Origin: an uncultured Mycoplasmatota bacterium
GTDB lineage: Bacteria; Bacillota_I; Bacilli_A; Izemoplasmatales; Izemoplasmataceae
NCBI GenBank assembly: GCA_913062645.1
Contig: CAJXVW010000002.1
Coordinates: 1-64,000, forward strand
Length of the DNA: 64,000 bases
Direction of reading: 5' to 3'
Numbering within the stretch: position 1 is the first letter of the stretch; each line of letters starts with the position of its first letter. The notes beneath the pieces are model-generated. The model saw nothing but the letters and a program-made list of their open reading frames with translations, did no database searches and was not told the DNA's origin. A program made the translations under genes and the position numbers. Shown here one piece after another: positions 1-11,950 of this stretch.

Positions 1-136
1 AAGATGCCATTAGAAATGCACTAATTTGATAGTCAGGGATTTCCCCATTTACATATCCATTAATTAAAAACTCAAGTTCCTCAAAAGTAAGTTTATTTCC
101 ATCTCTTTTTTTAATAATTAAATCTACAGTTCTCAA
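1..136 (-). CDS. pdp: pyrimidine-nucleoside phosphorylase, N-terminal fragment
   Basis: This is the first 45 codons of a gene that runs off the left edge. It starts at a TTG codon (136-134), 7 nt after an AGGAGGG ribosome binding site at 150-144. The residues begin [13 protein letters not shown] and continue with [13 protein letters not shown] and GEIPDYQ. These match the N-terminus of Pdp/thymidine phosphorylase, which splits pyrimidine nucleosides with phosphate to free base and (deoxy)ribose-1-phosphate. It lies 23 bp after xerD and is probably co-transcribed with it. Codon use is very AT-rich, as in xerD and unlike the rest of the window. The family call rests on a short segment. Confidence 0.72.
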   Translation of the reverse strand, partial: MRTVDLIIKKRDGNKLTFEELEFLINGYVNGEIPDYQISAFLMAS

Positions 137-159
137 AATATTTCCCTCCTAATTTATTA

Positions 160-1041
160 TTATGCTCTTGGGTGGGTAGAATTATAAACTTTGTATAATT
201 GTTTTTTTGATATATGCGTATATATCTGGGTAGTTGAAATATCGGAATGCCCCAGCATCTCCTGGACAGATCTTAAATCTGCACCATTTTCTAACAAATG
301 TGTTGCAAAAGAATGCCTGAAAGTATGAGGAGAAACATCTTTTTTTACCCCGCTTTTTTCAGCATAGCTTTTTATTATTTTCCAAACTCCCTGTCTGGTT
401 AAACCTTTACCCCTATTATTCAAGAATAATTTAGTTATTCTATAGTCTTTAATTAATTTTGGTCTTACAATCTCTAAATATTTTTCTATTGCATCATGAG
501 CAATACTACCTAAAGGAATAATTCTCTCTTTATTTCCCTTTCCAATACATTGAACATATGATAATTCCAAATTTACACTGTTCAAATCAAGCTCAGTTAA
601 CTCACTTATTCTCATTCCCGTTGCATAAAGTGTTTCTAAAATCGCTTTGTCTCTTAATCCAAGATAATCACCCTGAGGAGCTTTTAATATACTCTCAACT
701 TCTTCTAAAGAAAGTGTTTTTGGTAATCTTAATCCAGTTTTAGGTTTGCTAATCTCTGTCATTGGATTATTTTCAAGAATCTTTTCTTCTATTAAAAATA
801 AAAAGAAATTTCTCAAGGAAGATAAGTTTCTGGAAACAGATGTAGCCTTATACTCCTTTTTCTTTAAAAAAATCAAAAAATCATGTATATCTTTTTCAGT
901 TATGTATAAAATGTTTTGTTTGTCTTTTTCTAAAAAATCCGCAAATATTTCCAAATCAGAAATATAACTGTTAATAGTATTTTCAGATAAACCTTTTTCA
1001 AGGGTTAAATAATCTTTGAAATCCCTGATATATTTTTTCAC
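160..1041 (-). CDS. xerD: tyrosine recombinase XerD-like
   Basis: This 293-aa site-specific tyrosine recombinase has the length usual for XerC/XerD, which resolve chromosome dimers at dif. The N-terminal SAM-like core-binding domain spans about 1-85 and the catalytic domain about 105-290. Visible catalytic residues are Arg in TGMRISELTELD, His-x-x-Arg in HTFRHSFATHLL, His in LGHSDISTTQIY and the Tyr of that motif. The start is GTG at 1041, with only a weak AGGT upstream. It is followed at once by pdp. The gene is strongly AT-rich (many TTA, AAA and ATT codons), in sharp contrast with the GC-rich genes beyond the rRNA operon. It may come from another genome. XerD rather than XerC is inferred from overall similarity. 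Confidence 0.85.
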   Translation of the reverse strand: MKKYIRDFKDYLTLEKGLSENTINSYISDLEIFADFLEKDKQNILYITEKDIHDFLIFLKKKEYKATSVSRNLSSLRNFFLFLIEEKILENNPMTEISKPKTGLRLPKTLSLEEVESILKAPQGDYLGLRDKAILETLYATGMRISELTELDLNSVNLELSYVQCIGKGNKERIIPLGSIAHDAIEKYLEIVRPKLIKDYRITKLFLNNRGKGLTRQGVWKIIKSYAEKSGVKKDVSPHTFRHSFATHLLENGADLRSVQEMLGHSDISTTQIYTHISKKQLYKVYNSTHPRA

Positions 1042-1083
1042 AATGTTTTACCTGCAATCTATTGAATTTTAGATTAATTATAA

Positions 1084-1113
1084 CAAAAAAAATGGAACCT
1101 GTATCAGGTTCCA
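1084..1113 (-). terminator. intrinsic terminator of the rRNA operon
   Basis: On the minus strand a perfect 9-bp stem (TGGAACCTG / CAGGTTCCA, 3-nt loop) is followed by a run of eight T. It lies about 27 nt beyond the end of the 5S gene. Confidence 0.88.
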
Positions 1114-1139
1114 TAAATAAGTAAGATATATATAAAGAA

Positions 1140-1250
1140 TACCGGCAACGACCCGCTCTCCCAGGAAAACCTAGTACCATGGGCGCTGGAGGACTTAACT
1201 GCCGTGTTCGGTATGGGAACGGGTGTGACCCCTCCGCTATAGCCACCGGA
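1140..1250 (-). rRNA. rrf: 5S ribosomal RNA
   Basis: The minus strand reads as a 5S rRNA of about 110 nt. It carries the conserved segments CACACCCGTTCCCATACCG, AACACGG-AGTTAAG and GGGAGAG. Its ends, CCGGTGGC and GTTGCCGGT, pair as helix I. It is the last gene of the rRNA operon, about 60 bp after 23S. The flanks are very AT-rich. Ends are accurate to a few bases. Confidence 0.93.
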
Positions 1251-1308
1251 ATTCTTTTTTTTCATATAAAATTATACATAGCAATGTCGGATTAGCATAT
1301 TTTTTGAA

Positions 1309-4153
<2,845 letters not shown>

Positions 4154-4275
4154 TTACAGTATTATTCACTTTTCAAAGACCTTCTTTATTACCTTGAGAG
4201 ATTGGGTCTCTCAAAACCGAATAGAACTTGTCAAATTTGAATCTAGTTGATGTTTTGTTGTTGTCTTTCTCCCTA
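4154..4275 (-). other. 16S-23S internal transcribed spacer with boxA and processing arm
   Basis: This 122-bp spacer contains no tRNA gene. Read on the minus strand it holds three elements. At 4240-4219 is an arm complementary to the 16S leader (5865-5885), forming the stem that brings the 16S ends together for RNase III-type processing. At about 4213-4194 is a hairpin TTGAGAG/CTCTCAA. At about 4182-4171 is a boxA-like GGTCTTTGAAAA. The same boxA-like element occurs in the 16S leader, as in Bacilli rRNA operons. Confidence 0.75.
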
Positions 4276-5815
<1,540 letters not shown>

Positions 5816-5936
5816 ATTTATGAATTGTTTAATTATAATCGAAATTATAAAGTACTTCCTAAACTCAAATTGACTTGTTCTATTCAGTTTTCAAAGACCC
5901 AATTGCACGCCAATTATTCTATCGCGTGCGTTAAAT
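5816..5936 (-). promoter_or_regulatory. 16S leader: boxA-like antiterminator and processing arm
   Basis: This is the transcribed leader between promoter P2 and 16S. It contains GGTCTTTGAAAACTGAATAGAAC (about 5899-5877), a boxA-like element repeated in the spacer before 23S. The adjoining segment 5885-5865 is complementary to 4219-4240 in the spacer and gives the 16S processing stem. The AT-rich remainder shows no gene. Confidence 0.7.
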
Positions 5937-5965
5937 ATTCTACTATATCTAACCAGCGATGTCAA
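5937..5965 (-). promoter_or_regulatory. rRNA promoter P2
   Basis: A perfect -35 TTGACA (5965-5960), a 17-bp spacer and -10 TAGAAT (5942-5937) lie about 120 bp before 16S. The bases before the -35 (AAAAGTG) are identical to those of P1, so the tandem pair looks duplicated. Confidence 0.85.
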
Positions 5966-6036
5966 CACTTTTGAATAATTTTTCGTGCGTTGTTTTGATA
6001 ATAACGGGGCCCTGAAATTCCGGACCCGCAATAAAG

Positions 6037-6065
6037 AGTATATTAAATTTCCAGTGGGTTGTCAA
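6037..6065 (-). promoter_or_regulatory. rRNA promoter P1
   Basis: A perfect -35 TTGACA (6065-6060), a 17-bp spacer and -10 TATACT (6042-6037) form the upstream member of the tandem rRNA promoters. A GC-rich hairpin (GGGTCC / GGGCCC, about 6027-6006) sits in the transcribed stretch between P1 and P2. Confidence 0.85.
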
Positions 6066-6267
6066 CACTTTTCCAAAACTTTTCCGCAAAACTGCCTTGA
6101 AGTGACCGTTGAGGGCCAAGTGGTCTAATGAAACGGACTTTTCTTACGCCGATTTCACCATCCTTGCACCAAGTGCTATTTTCGATCCATTTTGTGATCC
6201 GTGAAAACAAACCTGTTCAAGCATACCACAACGGTTCAACCGGGTCAAATGATTTGACCAGTCACCG
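6066..6267 (-). other. gene-free region upstream of rRNA promoters
   Basis: No credible ORF or RNA gene is seen between proS and rRNA P1. A weak third promoter is possible on the minus strand: TTGACC (6248-6243), a 17-bp spacer and TATGCT (6225-6220). Its -35 overlaps a perfect 8-bp inverted repeat (GGTCAAAT-n-ATTTGACC, 6243-6259). Confidence 0.4.
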
Positions 6268-6296
6268 TAAAAAAAAGAGACGCCCGGGCGTCTCTG
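6268..6296 (-). terminator. intrinsic terminator after proS
   Basis: The perfect palindrome AGAGACGCCCGGGCGTCTCT (6276-6295), followed on the minus strand by eight T, closes the uppS-cdsA-dxr-rseP-proS operon. Confidence 0.92.
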
Positions 6297-6308
6297 ATTT
6301 CTATATTA

Positions 6309-7553
6309 TTATAGGCCAACGGCGTCCAAAATCTGATCGCCCATGATGATGTTCTTCACACCACTCTGGCGATCGATGTATTCGACCTTGTTCTCCTTGG
6401 CCAGTTTGCCGACGATGACGCGGCGGCGGATGCCGATCAGATCAGCGTCCTTGAACTTGACGCCGGCCCGTTCTTCGCGGTCGTCGATCAACACGTCAAT
6501 GCCTTTGGCCTTCAGATTGTCGTGAATCGCGTTGGCGAGGATCCACTGTGTTTCATCCTTGGCGTTGACGGGAATGACATGGACTTGGAACGGCGCGATC
6601 TCGTCGGGCCACAGAATGCCTTCGTCGGTGGCGTGCTGTTCGACCGACGCCATCAGCGTGCGGCTGATGCCGATGCCGTAGCAACCCATCACGACAGGGA
6701 CTTGTTGGCCGTCCTTGTTGATTACTTTGGCGTTCATGCTTTCGGAGTATTTGGTACCGAGTTTGAAGATGTTGCCGACTTCGATGCCCTTGGCTTCCCG
6801 AATCGTTCCGCCGCAGACCGGACAGGGGTCGCCTTCCTGAAGACCGCTGTGTTCCTGATTGGCGGCGTAGGAGCAGCTCATGCAGTAGGTGATGGTGTCT
6901 TCGCCGACTTCGCTCATGACCATGAACTCGTCGGCCTCGCTGCCGCCGATCTGGCCGACGTCGCTGGCGACGATGCGAGTTTCGAGACCGCAGCGGAGGA
7001 AGATCTTTGTGTAGGCGTCAGCGAACTTCTTGTACCACTCTTCGAGTTCGGCGTCGGTTTCATGGAAACTGTAAGCGTCTTTCATGATGAACTCGCGACC
7101 GCGCATCAGTCCGAAGCGGGGACGCATTTCATCGCGGAACTTGGTCTGGATCTGATAGAGCGCAAGCGGCAGTTTCTTGTAGCTGTTGAGGTAATCGCGA
7201 ACGGCTTGGGTGATGATCTCCTCGTGGGTCGGACCGAGACAGAAATCGCGTTCCTTGCGGTCCTGAAGGCGCATCAGCTCGGGACCGTATTTGTCCCAGC
7301 GGCCGCTTTCTTCCCATAGATCACGGGGTTGCAGGGCAGGCATCAAGAGTTCGCTGCAGCCGATCGCATCGAGCTCTTCGCGGATGATTTTCTCGATGTT
7401 CTTGATGACACGGTAGCCGAGCGGCAGATAGGTGTAGATGCCCGCGGCCACCATCTTGACGATGCCGGCGCGACTCATCAACTTGTGACTGCGGACTTCG
7501 GCGTCCTGGGGCGCGTCGCGAAGCGTGGGGACGAACAATAACGATTGTTTCAT
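6309..7553 (-). CDS. proS: prolyl-tRNA synthetase, short form without editing insertion
   Basis: This 414-aa class II synthetase charges tRNA-Pro. Motif 2 lies in RDEMRPRFGLMRGREF (140-155), motif 3 in GCYGIGISRTL (290-300), and the anticodon-binding domain spans about 315-414. Bacterial-type enzymes are usually about 565 aa, because a roughly 180-aa INS domain that hydrolyses mischarged Ala-tRNA-Pro sits between motifs 2 and 3. Here that stretch is only about 130 residues. In place of INS it has a possible zinc knuckle (Cys224, Cys227, Cys244, Cys247). Cis editing is therefore probably absent. It is the last gene of its operon, 13 nt after rseP, with GAGGTGA before the ATG. Confidence 0.95.
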   Translation of the reverse strand: MKQSLLFVPTLRDAPQDAEVRSHKLMSRAGIVKMVAAGIYTYLPLGYRVIKNIEKIIREELDAIGCSELLMPALQPRDLWEESGRWDKYGPELMRLQDRKERDFCLGPTHEEIITQAVRDYLNSYKKLPLALYQIQTKFRDEMRPRFGLMRGREFIMKDAYSFHETDAELEEWYKKFADAYTKIFLRCGLETRIVASDVGQIGGSEADEFMVMSEVGEDTITYCMSCSYAANQEHSGLQEGDPCPVCGGTIREAKGIEVGNIFKLGTKYSESMNAKVINKDGQQVPVVMGCYGIGISRTLMASVEQHATDEGILWPDEIAPFQVHVIPVNAKDETQWILANAIHDNLKAKGIDVLIDDREERAGVKFKDADLIGIRRRVIVGKLAKENKVEYIDRQSGVKNIIMGDQILDAVGL

Positions 7554-7566
7554 GGTTTCACCTCGT

Positions 7567-9123
7567 TTATTTGATGTTCAGAAGACGCAACAGGTCGTTG
7601 AACGTGATGAACACGAACAAGCCCATCAGCGCCAGATACATGACATAGTGCAGGGTGTTTTCGATTTTCTGGTTGGGTTTGCGGTTGGTGATCGCCTCGT
7701 ACCCGAGGAACACCAGTCGTCCCCCGTCCAATGCCGGGATCGGCAGCAAGTTGATGACGCCCAGGTTGACGCTCAACAGACCGATCCAGCTGAGCAGCGA
7801 GATCGCACCCTGACTGAGCGCAGCCGAGGTGATCTGATAGATCCCGAGCGGTCCGGCCAGGCTGTCGACGCCGATGCCGGCGCCGGCGCCGTCGGAGTCG
7901 AACAACAGACCGAGCGTGGTGAAGATGATGCCGGCGCTGCGGCCGACGTCACCGACGCTGCCGGTGAGCGACTGAACGAGCGAGAACCGATATTCGGGGC
8001 TGATCCCGATGCGGGTGTCGACGATGTTGATGTTCTGCGTTTCCAGGAATGCGGCCGTGAACGGTTCGCTGACATTGACTGTGACGACTTCATCGCCACG
8101 TTGCACGACAATCGGGACGATGCGGCCTTCCACGTACGGATCGTTGCCGATGTCATGGATGGCGTACACCACGTCATCCCACCGGAAGACGTCAACGCCG
8201 TCGATCGACAACAGTTCATCGCCTTCCTGGAGTCCGGCGCGGTCCGCCTTGGTGTCTTCGGTGACCGGGCCGATGATCAGATCATCAATGGTGTCGGGAC
8301 TGCTGTGAAAGCCGATGCTGTAAAAGTAAATGATCGGGGTGACGGTCAAATCGATTTCATTGCCGTCACGAAGGACCGTGATGTCGATGCGACGGTTGGC
8401 GGGATCGTCATCGAGCGCCGCCGACAGTTCGTCCCAGGATGAGACGGGATCGCCTTCGACTTCGATGATTTCATCCCCGACTTGAATGATGTTGTCCGCC
8501 GGGAATCCTTCGCCGACGGTGCCGATGACACTGGAATCCATGTTCGGGAATCCAACCATCAGATTCACTGCCAAGAAGACGAAGAACGCCAGTACGAAGT
8601 TCATCATCGGGCCGCCGAAAATCGCCCAGAAACGTTGCCAGCGGGTTTTGCCGGAGAAACTCCGTTCCGACGGTGCAATCTGCAGCTCGCGGTTTTTCAG
8701 AACCAAAAAGGCATCGCGCTTCACTTCGTAATCGTTGAGGTAAAGCGGGGCACCGTCCTTGCCGGATAGATCCACCTTCTCCACCGTGACGAGTTGATAA
8801 TTCTCGTATTCTTCCTTGGTGTGGTCAATGTATATTTTGGATACCTTTCCCGCTTCGAACTGAAGCCGGACACGCATCCCTTCTTTGACAAACTCACTGT
8901 CGACTTCCTCGCCAGCCATCATCACGTAGCCACCGATGGGGATGGCGCGGATCGTATAGACCGTCTCCCCCTTCTTGGTTTTCCACAGAACGGGCCCCAT
9001 GCCAAGCGAAAACTCGTGACAGAGGATGCCGGCCCGACGGGCGGCGACGAAATGTCCGAGCTCATGCAAGATGATGACGACGCTCAGACTGATGAGAAAG
9101 ACGAGTATATTGAATAGAACCAT
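7567..9123 (-). CDS. rseP: RseP/RasP site-2 zinc metalloprotease
   Basis: This intramembrane protease cleaves transmembrane anchors, such as anti-sigma factors and signal-peptide remnants. The zinc motif HELGH lies near residue 20 in TM1, and the third ligand region is NLLPIPALDGGRL near 460. Two PDZ-like modules lie at about 190-290 and 290-370. I chose the ATG at 9123 (MVLFNILVF) because AGAGGTG lies 6 nt before it; a GTG three codons upstream is also open. At 518 aa it is longer than the usual 420-450. The extra residues lie mainly between the HELGH helix and the GGPMMNF helix (about 60-165), on the cytosolic side. It follows dxr closely. Confidence 0.92.
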   Translation of the reverse strand: MVLFNILVFLISLSVVIILHELGHFVAARRAGILCHEFSLGMGPVLWKTKKGETVYTIRAIPIGGYVMMAGEEVDSEFVKEGMRVRLQFEAGKVSKIYIDHTKEEYENYQLVTVEKVDLSGKDGAPLYLNDYEVKRDAFLVLKNRELQIAPSERSFSGKTRWQRFWAIFGGPMMNFVLAFFVFLAVNLMVGFPNMDSSVIGTVGEGFPADNIIQVGDEIIEVEGDPVSSWDELSAALDDDPANRRIDITVLRDGNEIDLTVTPIIYFYSIGFHSSPDTIDDLIIGPVTEDTKADRAGLQEGDELLSIDGVDVFRWDDVVYAIHDIGNDPYVEGRIVPIVVQRGDEVVTVNVSEPFTAAFLETQNINIVDTRIGISPEYRFSLVQSLTGSVGDVGRSAGIIFTTLGLLFDSDGAGAGIGVDSLAGPLGIYQITSAALSQGAISLLSWIGLLSVNLGVINLLPIPALDGGRLVFLGYEAITNRKPNQKIENTLHYVMYLALMGLFVFITFNDLLRLLNIK

Positions 9124-9134
9124 GAATATCACCT

Positions 9135-10277
9135 CTAACTATATGCCTTCAGCACATAGTCCTTGACTTCGTTGTCGACTTCCAGAATGCCCGGCAGGGT
9201 CAACGGACCCTCGGGCTGGAAGGTTGTTACACATTGTAACACAATTTCTTCGATTTGTAAAAATGTTATTTTGCCACTTAGAAACAGTTGAACGGCAGCC
9301 TCATTGGCGGCGTTCAGAACGGTTGGCGCATAGCCGCCTTTAACGCCCGCTTCACGGGCGTAGCGCAGCATCGGATAGCGCGCTTCGTCAAGCGGTTCGA
9401 AATGTAGTGCGCCGAGCGTTTCCAGCTGCAGTCTCGTTCCGTCGAACGGGACACGCTCGGGGTAATGGAGCGCATAGCTGATCGGTACCCGCATGTCCGG
9501 TTCGCCAAGATGTGCGAGGAGCGCCGTGTCAGTGAACTCGACAAGCGAGTGCACGATGCTTTCACGATGGAGCACGGTGTCGATCTGATCATACGGCAGA
9601 TCGAACAAATGATGGGCTTCGATGATTTCAAGTCCCTTGTTCATCATCGTGGCCGAGTCTATTGTTATTTTAGCACCCATTGTCCAGTTCGGGTGCGCTA
9701 ATGCATCCCCAACCGTGACCGTGGTGAGTTCGGATCGCTTCTTGTCGCGAAAACTGCCACCGCTGGCGGTGATGACAATACGGCGGACGGTGTCATGCTT
9801 GGCCCCATCGAGAAGTTGCATGATGGCGCTGTGTTCACTATCGATCGGCAACAAGCGAACGTGATGTTCGGCGAGCAACGGCATGATCAGTTCGCCACCG
9901 ATGACGAGCGTTTCCTTGTTCGCCAGGGCGACATTGCGGCCGGCCTTGATGGCATGAATCGTCGGCTCGAGTCCGGCGCTGCCGACGATCGCATTGACAA
10001 CGAGGGTGTCGGTTGGCCCGGCGGTTGCGGCCGTGACGAGTCCGTCCGAACCATGCCCGAATGTGACATCGGGATAGTCTCGTTGGAGATCCCGCATCGC
10101 CGATTCGAGACCGACGGCGACATACGAGGGGTGAAACTCGTCGATGATCGCGCGCAACTTGTCGACGCTCGTATGGGCCGTCACGGTGACGACCGAAAAG
10201 CGTCCTTCTGAAGCGCGTACGATGTCGAGTGTCTGCAGACCGATGCTGCCGGTCGCACCGAGAATCGCGAGGTTCAT
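9135..10277 (-). CDS. dxr: 1-deoxy-D-xylulose 5-phosphate reductoisomerase
   Basis: Dxr converts DXP to 2-C-methyl-D-erythritol 4-phosphate with NADPH, the committed step of the MEP isoprenoid pathway. The 380 aa are the usual length. The N-terminal GATGSIG binds NADPH, PIDSEHSAIMQLL carries metal and substrate ligands, and the 180-220 region has the flexible-loop Trp and the Asn/Lys/Glu set (TMMNKGLEIIEA). The ATG overlaps the cdsA stop by 4 bp. Together with uppS it supplies and extends isoprenoid chains for undecaprenyl carrier. Confidence 0.96.
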   Translation of the reverse strand: MNLAILGATGSIGLQTLDIVRASEGRFSVVTVTAHTSVDKLRAIIDEFHPSYVAVGLESAMRDLQRDYPDVTFGHGSDGLVTAATAGPTDTLVVNAIVGSAGLEPTIHAIKAGRNVALANKETLVIGGELIMPLLAEHHVRLLPIDSEHSAIMQLLDGAKHDTVRRIVITASGGSFRDKKRSELTTVTVGDALAHPNWTMGAKITIDSATMMNKGLEIIEAHHLFDLPYDQIDTVLHRESIVHSLVEFTDTALLAHLGEPDMRVPISYALHYPERVPFDGTRLQLETLGALHFEPLDEARYPMLRYAREAGVKGGYAPTVLNAANEAAVQLFLSGKITFLQIEEIVLQCVTTFQPEGPLTLPGILEVDNEVKDYVLKAYS

Positions 10278-11098
10278 AACAGATCCACGACCATGCTGAT
10301 CATCATCAGGACCAACCCGGCGAAGAGAACACTGTCGAAGCGGTCGAGAATCCCGCCATGACCTGGAAACAGATTGCTGAAATCCTTGATGCCGGCGGTT
10401 CGTTTGAGCTTGCTTGCGACCAGATCGCCGATCTGCGCCACCACACTGATCAGGAGAATGAGTAGAATGCCGGTGAGCGTGTTGATCGGGATCGCCCCGA
10501 TTGCCTCGACATCGCGGAGCACCAGATACAGCATGGCAAAGACAATCGCGAACGCGGTTCCGCCGATGCTTCCTTCGATGCTTTTCTTGGGACTGATTTT
10601 GATCGCCAGGCGGTGTTTGCCGAAGTTGATGCCGACCAGATAGGCGAACACATCGGTCACGATCGTGATCAGAAACAAAAAGGCGATGTTGTCGAGACCC
10701 ATCTCCCGCAGACCATAGAGCACGCCGAAGGTGATGGCCGGATAGAGCACTGTCACCAACAGTTCACCGAAGCGGCCGCTGTGGAACTCATCAATCAGCA
10801 CGAGCAGCAAGCCACCGATGACGAGCGTCAGCGCAATCGCAAAGAACGCCCACTCGAGCGCGAACGCCATCGTCGTGAAATACGATGCGACGAGAAAATA
10901 CAAAAGGATCGCCAACAACATGAAGATTCCAGCGAGATACAAAGGTAGTTGGGTGTCCTTGTTGTAAAGTTGAAACAGTTCATAACTCGCACCGGCAACC
11001 AGCAACATCAACACGATGTTCAGATACCAGCCACCAATGAGGAACGGCGGTACGAAAAACGCCAACAGGAGAATCCCGGTGATCACTCGTGTTTTCAC
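10274..11098 (-). CDS. cdsA: phosphatidate cytidylyltransferase (CDP-DAG synthase)
   Basis: This is a polytopic membrane enzyme of 274 aa with about 8 helices. It makes CDP-diacylglycerol from CTP and phosphatidate for phospholipid synthesis. The family signature is at the C-terminus, KRTAGIKDFSNLFPGHGGILDRFDS. It starts at GTG (11098), overlapping the uppS stop by 4 bp (GTGA), with GGAGGAG upstream. It ends overlapping dxr. The tight overlaps indicate translational coupling. Confidence 0.95.
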   Translation of the reverse strand: MKTRVITGILLLAFFVPPFLIGGWYLNIVLMLLVAGASYELFQLYNKDTQLPLYLAGIFMLLAILLYFLVASYFTTMAFALEWAFFAIALTLVIGGLLLVLIDEFHSGRFGELLVTVLYPAITFGVLYGLREMGLDNIAFLFLITIVTDVFAYLVGINFGKHRLAIKISPKKSIEGSIGGTAFAIVFAMLYLVLRDVEAIGAIPINTLTGILLILLISVVAQIGDLVASKLKRTAGIKDFSNLFPGHGGILDRFDSVLFAGLVLMMISMVVDLL

Positions 11099-11835
11099 TT
11101 CTGCTCCTCCTTCAGACCGCCAAAGCGACGATTCCGTTTCTGGAAATCGTCAATCGCCTTGTGGAGTTGTTTCTTATTGAATGCCGGCCAGTGCACCTTG
11201 GTGAAATACAGTTCACTGTAGGCGAGCTGCCACAGCAGGAAATTGCTGATCCGCTCTTCCCCGCTGGTGCGGATCAACAGATCCAATGGGGGAAGACCCT
11301 TGGTATACAGGTGATTGTCAACCAGGGACACATCGATGTCGTCCATGGCAATCGAATCGTCCTTGTATTCGCGGGCGATCTGTTTGATGGCGTCCAACAA
11401 TTCGGTATGGCTGCCATAGTCGAAACAGATGTTGAGCGTCAGACCCTTGCGGTCCTTGGTTTTTGCTTCGACGCGTTCGATCAACTCTTGAACGTGCGCC
11501 GGAAAGCGGTCGCGTCGACCGCTGAACATGACGCGGATGTCTTCTTCTTCAAACTTGCCTTTGAAGGTTTCTTCGAACTCCTTCGGCAGCCCCATCAAGT
11601 AGTCGATTTCCGCTTGGGGGCGCTTCCAGTTCTCCGTCGAAAAGGCATAGACGCTGAGCGCTTCGATGCCGAGTTCATTACAGGCCAGGGCGATGTTCTT
11701 GAGATTGACGCTGCCTTGCTTGTGCCCATAGGTTCGGGGCATCCGGCGCCGGGCCGCCCAACGCCCGTTGCCATCCATGATGATGGCCACGTGACGCGGA
11801 ATGTAACGGCTTTTGATACGGGATTCGAGACTCAT
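11095..11835 (-). CDS. uppS: undecaprenyl diphosphate synthase (cis-prenyltransferase)
   Basis: UppS condenses isopentenyl-PP units onto farnesyl-PP in the cis configuration, making the C55 carrier for cell-wall and surface glycans. The 246 aa are of usual length. The catalytic Asp and pyrophosphate loop are in MDGNGRWA near residue 20. The conserved FSTENW (about 81) and RTSGEERISNFLLWQ (about 187-201) are both present. GAGGTGATT precedes the ATG. This is the first gene of the operon. Its presence suggests the organism makes an undecaprenyl carrier, unlike wall-less Mollicutes that have lost it. Confidence 0.96.
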   Translation of the reverse strand: MSLESRIKSRYIPRHVAIIMDGNGRWAARRRMPRTYGHKQGSVNLKNIALACNELGIEALSVYAFSTENWKRPQAEIDYLMGLPKEFEETFKGKFEEEDIRVMFSGRRDRFPAHVQELIERVEAKTKDRKGLTLNICFDYGSHTELLDAIKQIAREYKDDSIAMDDIDVSLVDNHLYTKGLPPLDLLIRTSGEERISNFLLWQLAYSELYFTKVHWPAFNKKQLHKAIDDFQKRNRRFGGLKEEQK

Positions 11836-11860
11836 CCAATCACCTCATTTACAATCTATT

Positions 11861-11892
11861 ATTATACACCAGAATCATCGTTTTTACCACTA
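11861..11892 (-). promoter_or_regulatory. promoter of uppS operon
   Basis: There is a clear -10 TATAAT at 11866-11861, about 26 nt before the uppS ATG. The -35 (TGGTAA, 17 bp upstream) is poor. Confidence 0.55.
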
Positions 11893-11920
11893 AAATCACA
11901 CATTGACGGCCACTTTTCGC

Positions 11921-11949
11921 CAAAAAAAAGACTCCCCCCGGGGGAGTCC
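11921..11949 (-). terminator. intrinsic terminator after the M28 peptidase gene
   Basis: On the minus strand a GACTCCCCC/GGGGGAGTC stem is followed by eight T, directly after the M28 stop codon. Confidence 0.92.
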
Positions 11950-11950
11950 G

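Noticed and set aside
4154-4275. tRNA in the 16S-23S spacer
   Set aside because: No acceptor or T-loop sequence (GTTCRANNC) is present in the 122-bp spacer.
6522-7541. Long plus-strand ORFs opposite proS and similar antisense frames over dxr, fabF, atpA, topA and others
   Set aside because: They are antisense shadows, a known result of high GC and strong codon bias; the minus-strand frames encode recognised enzymes.
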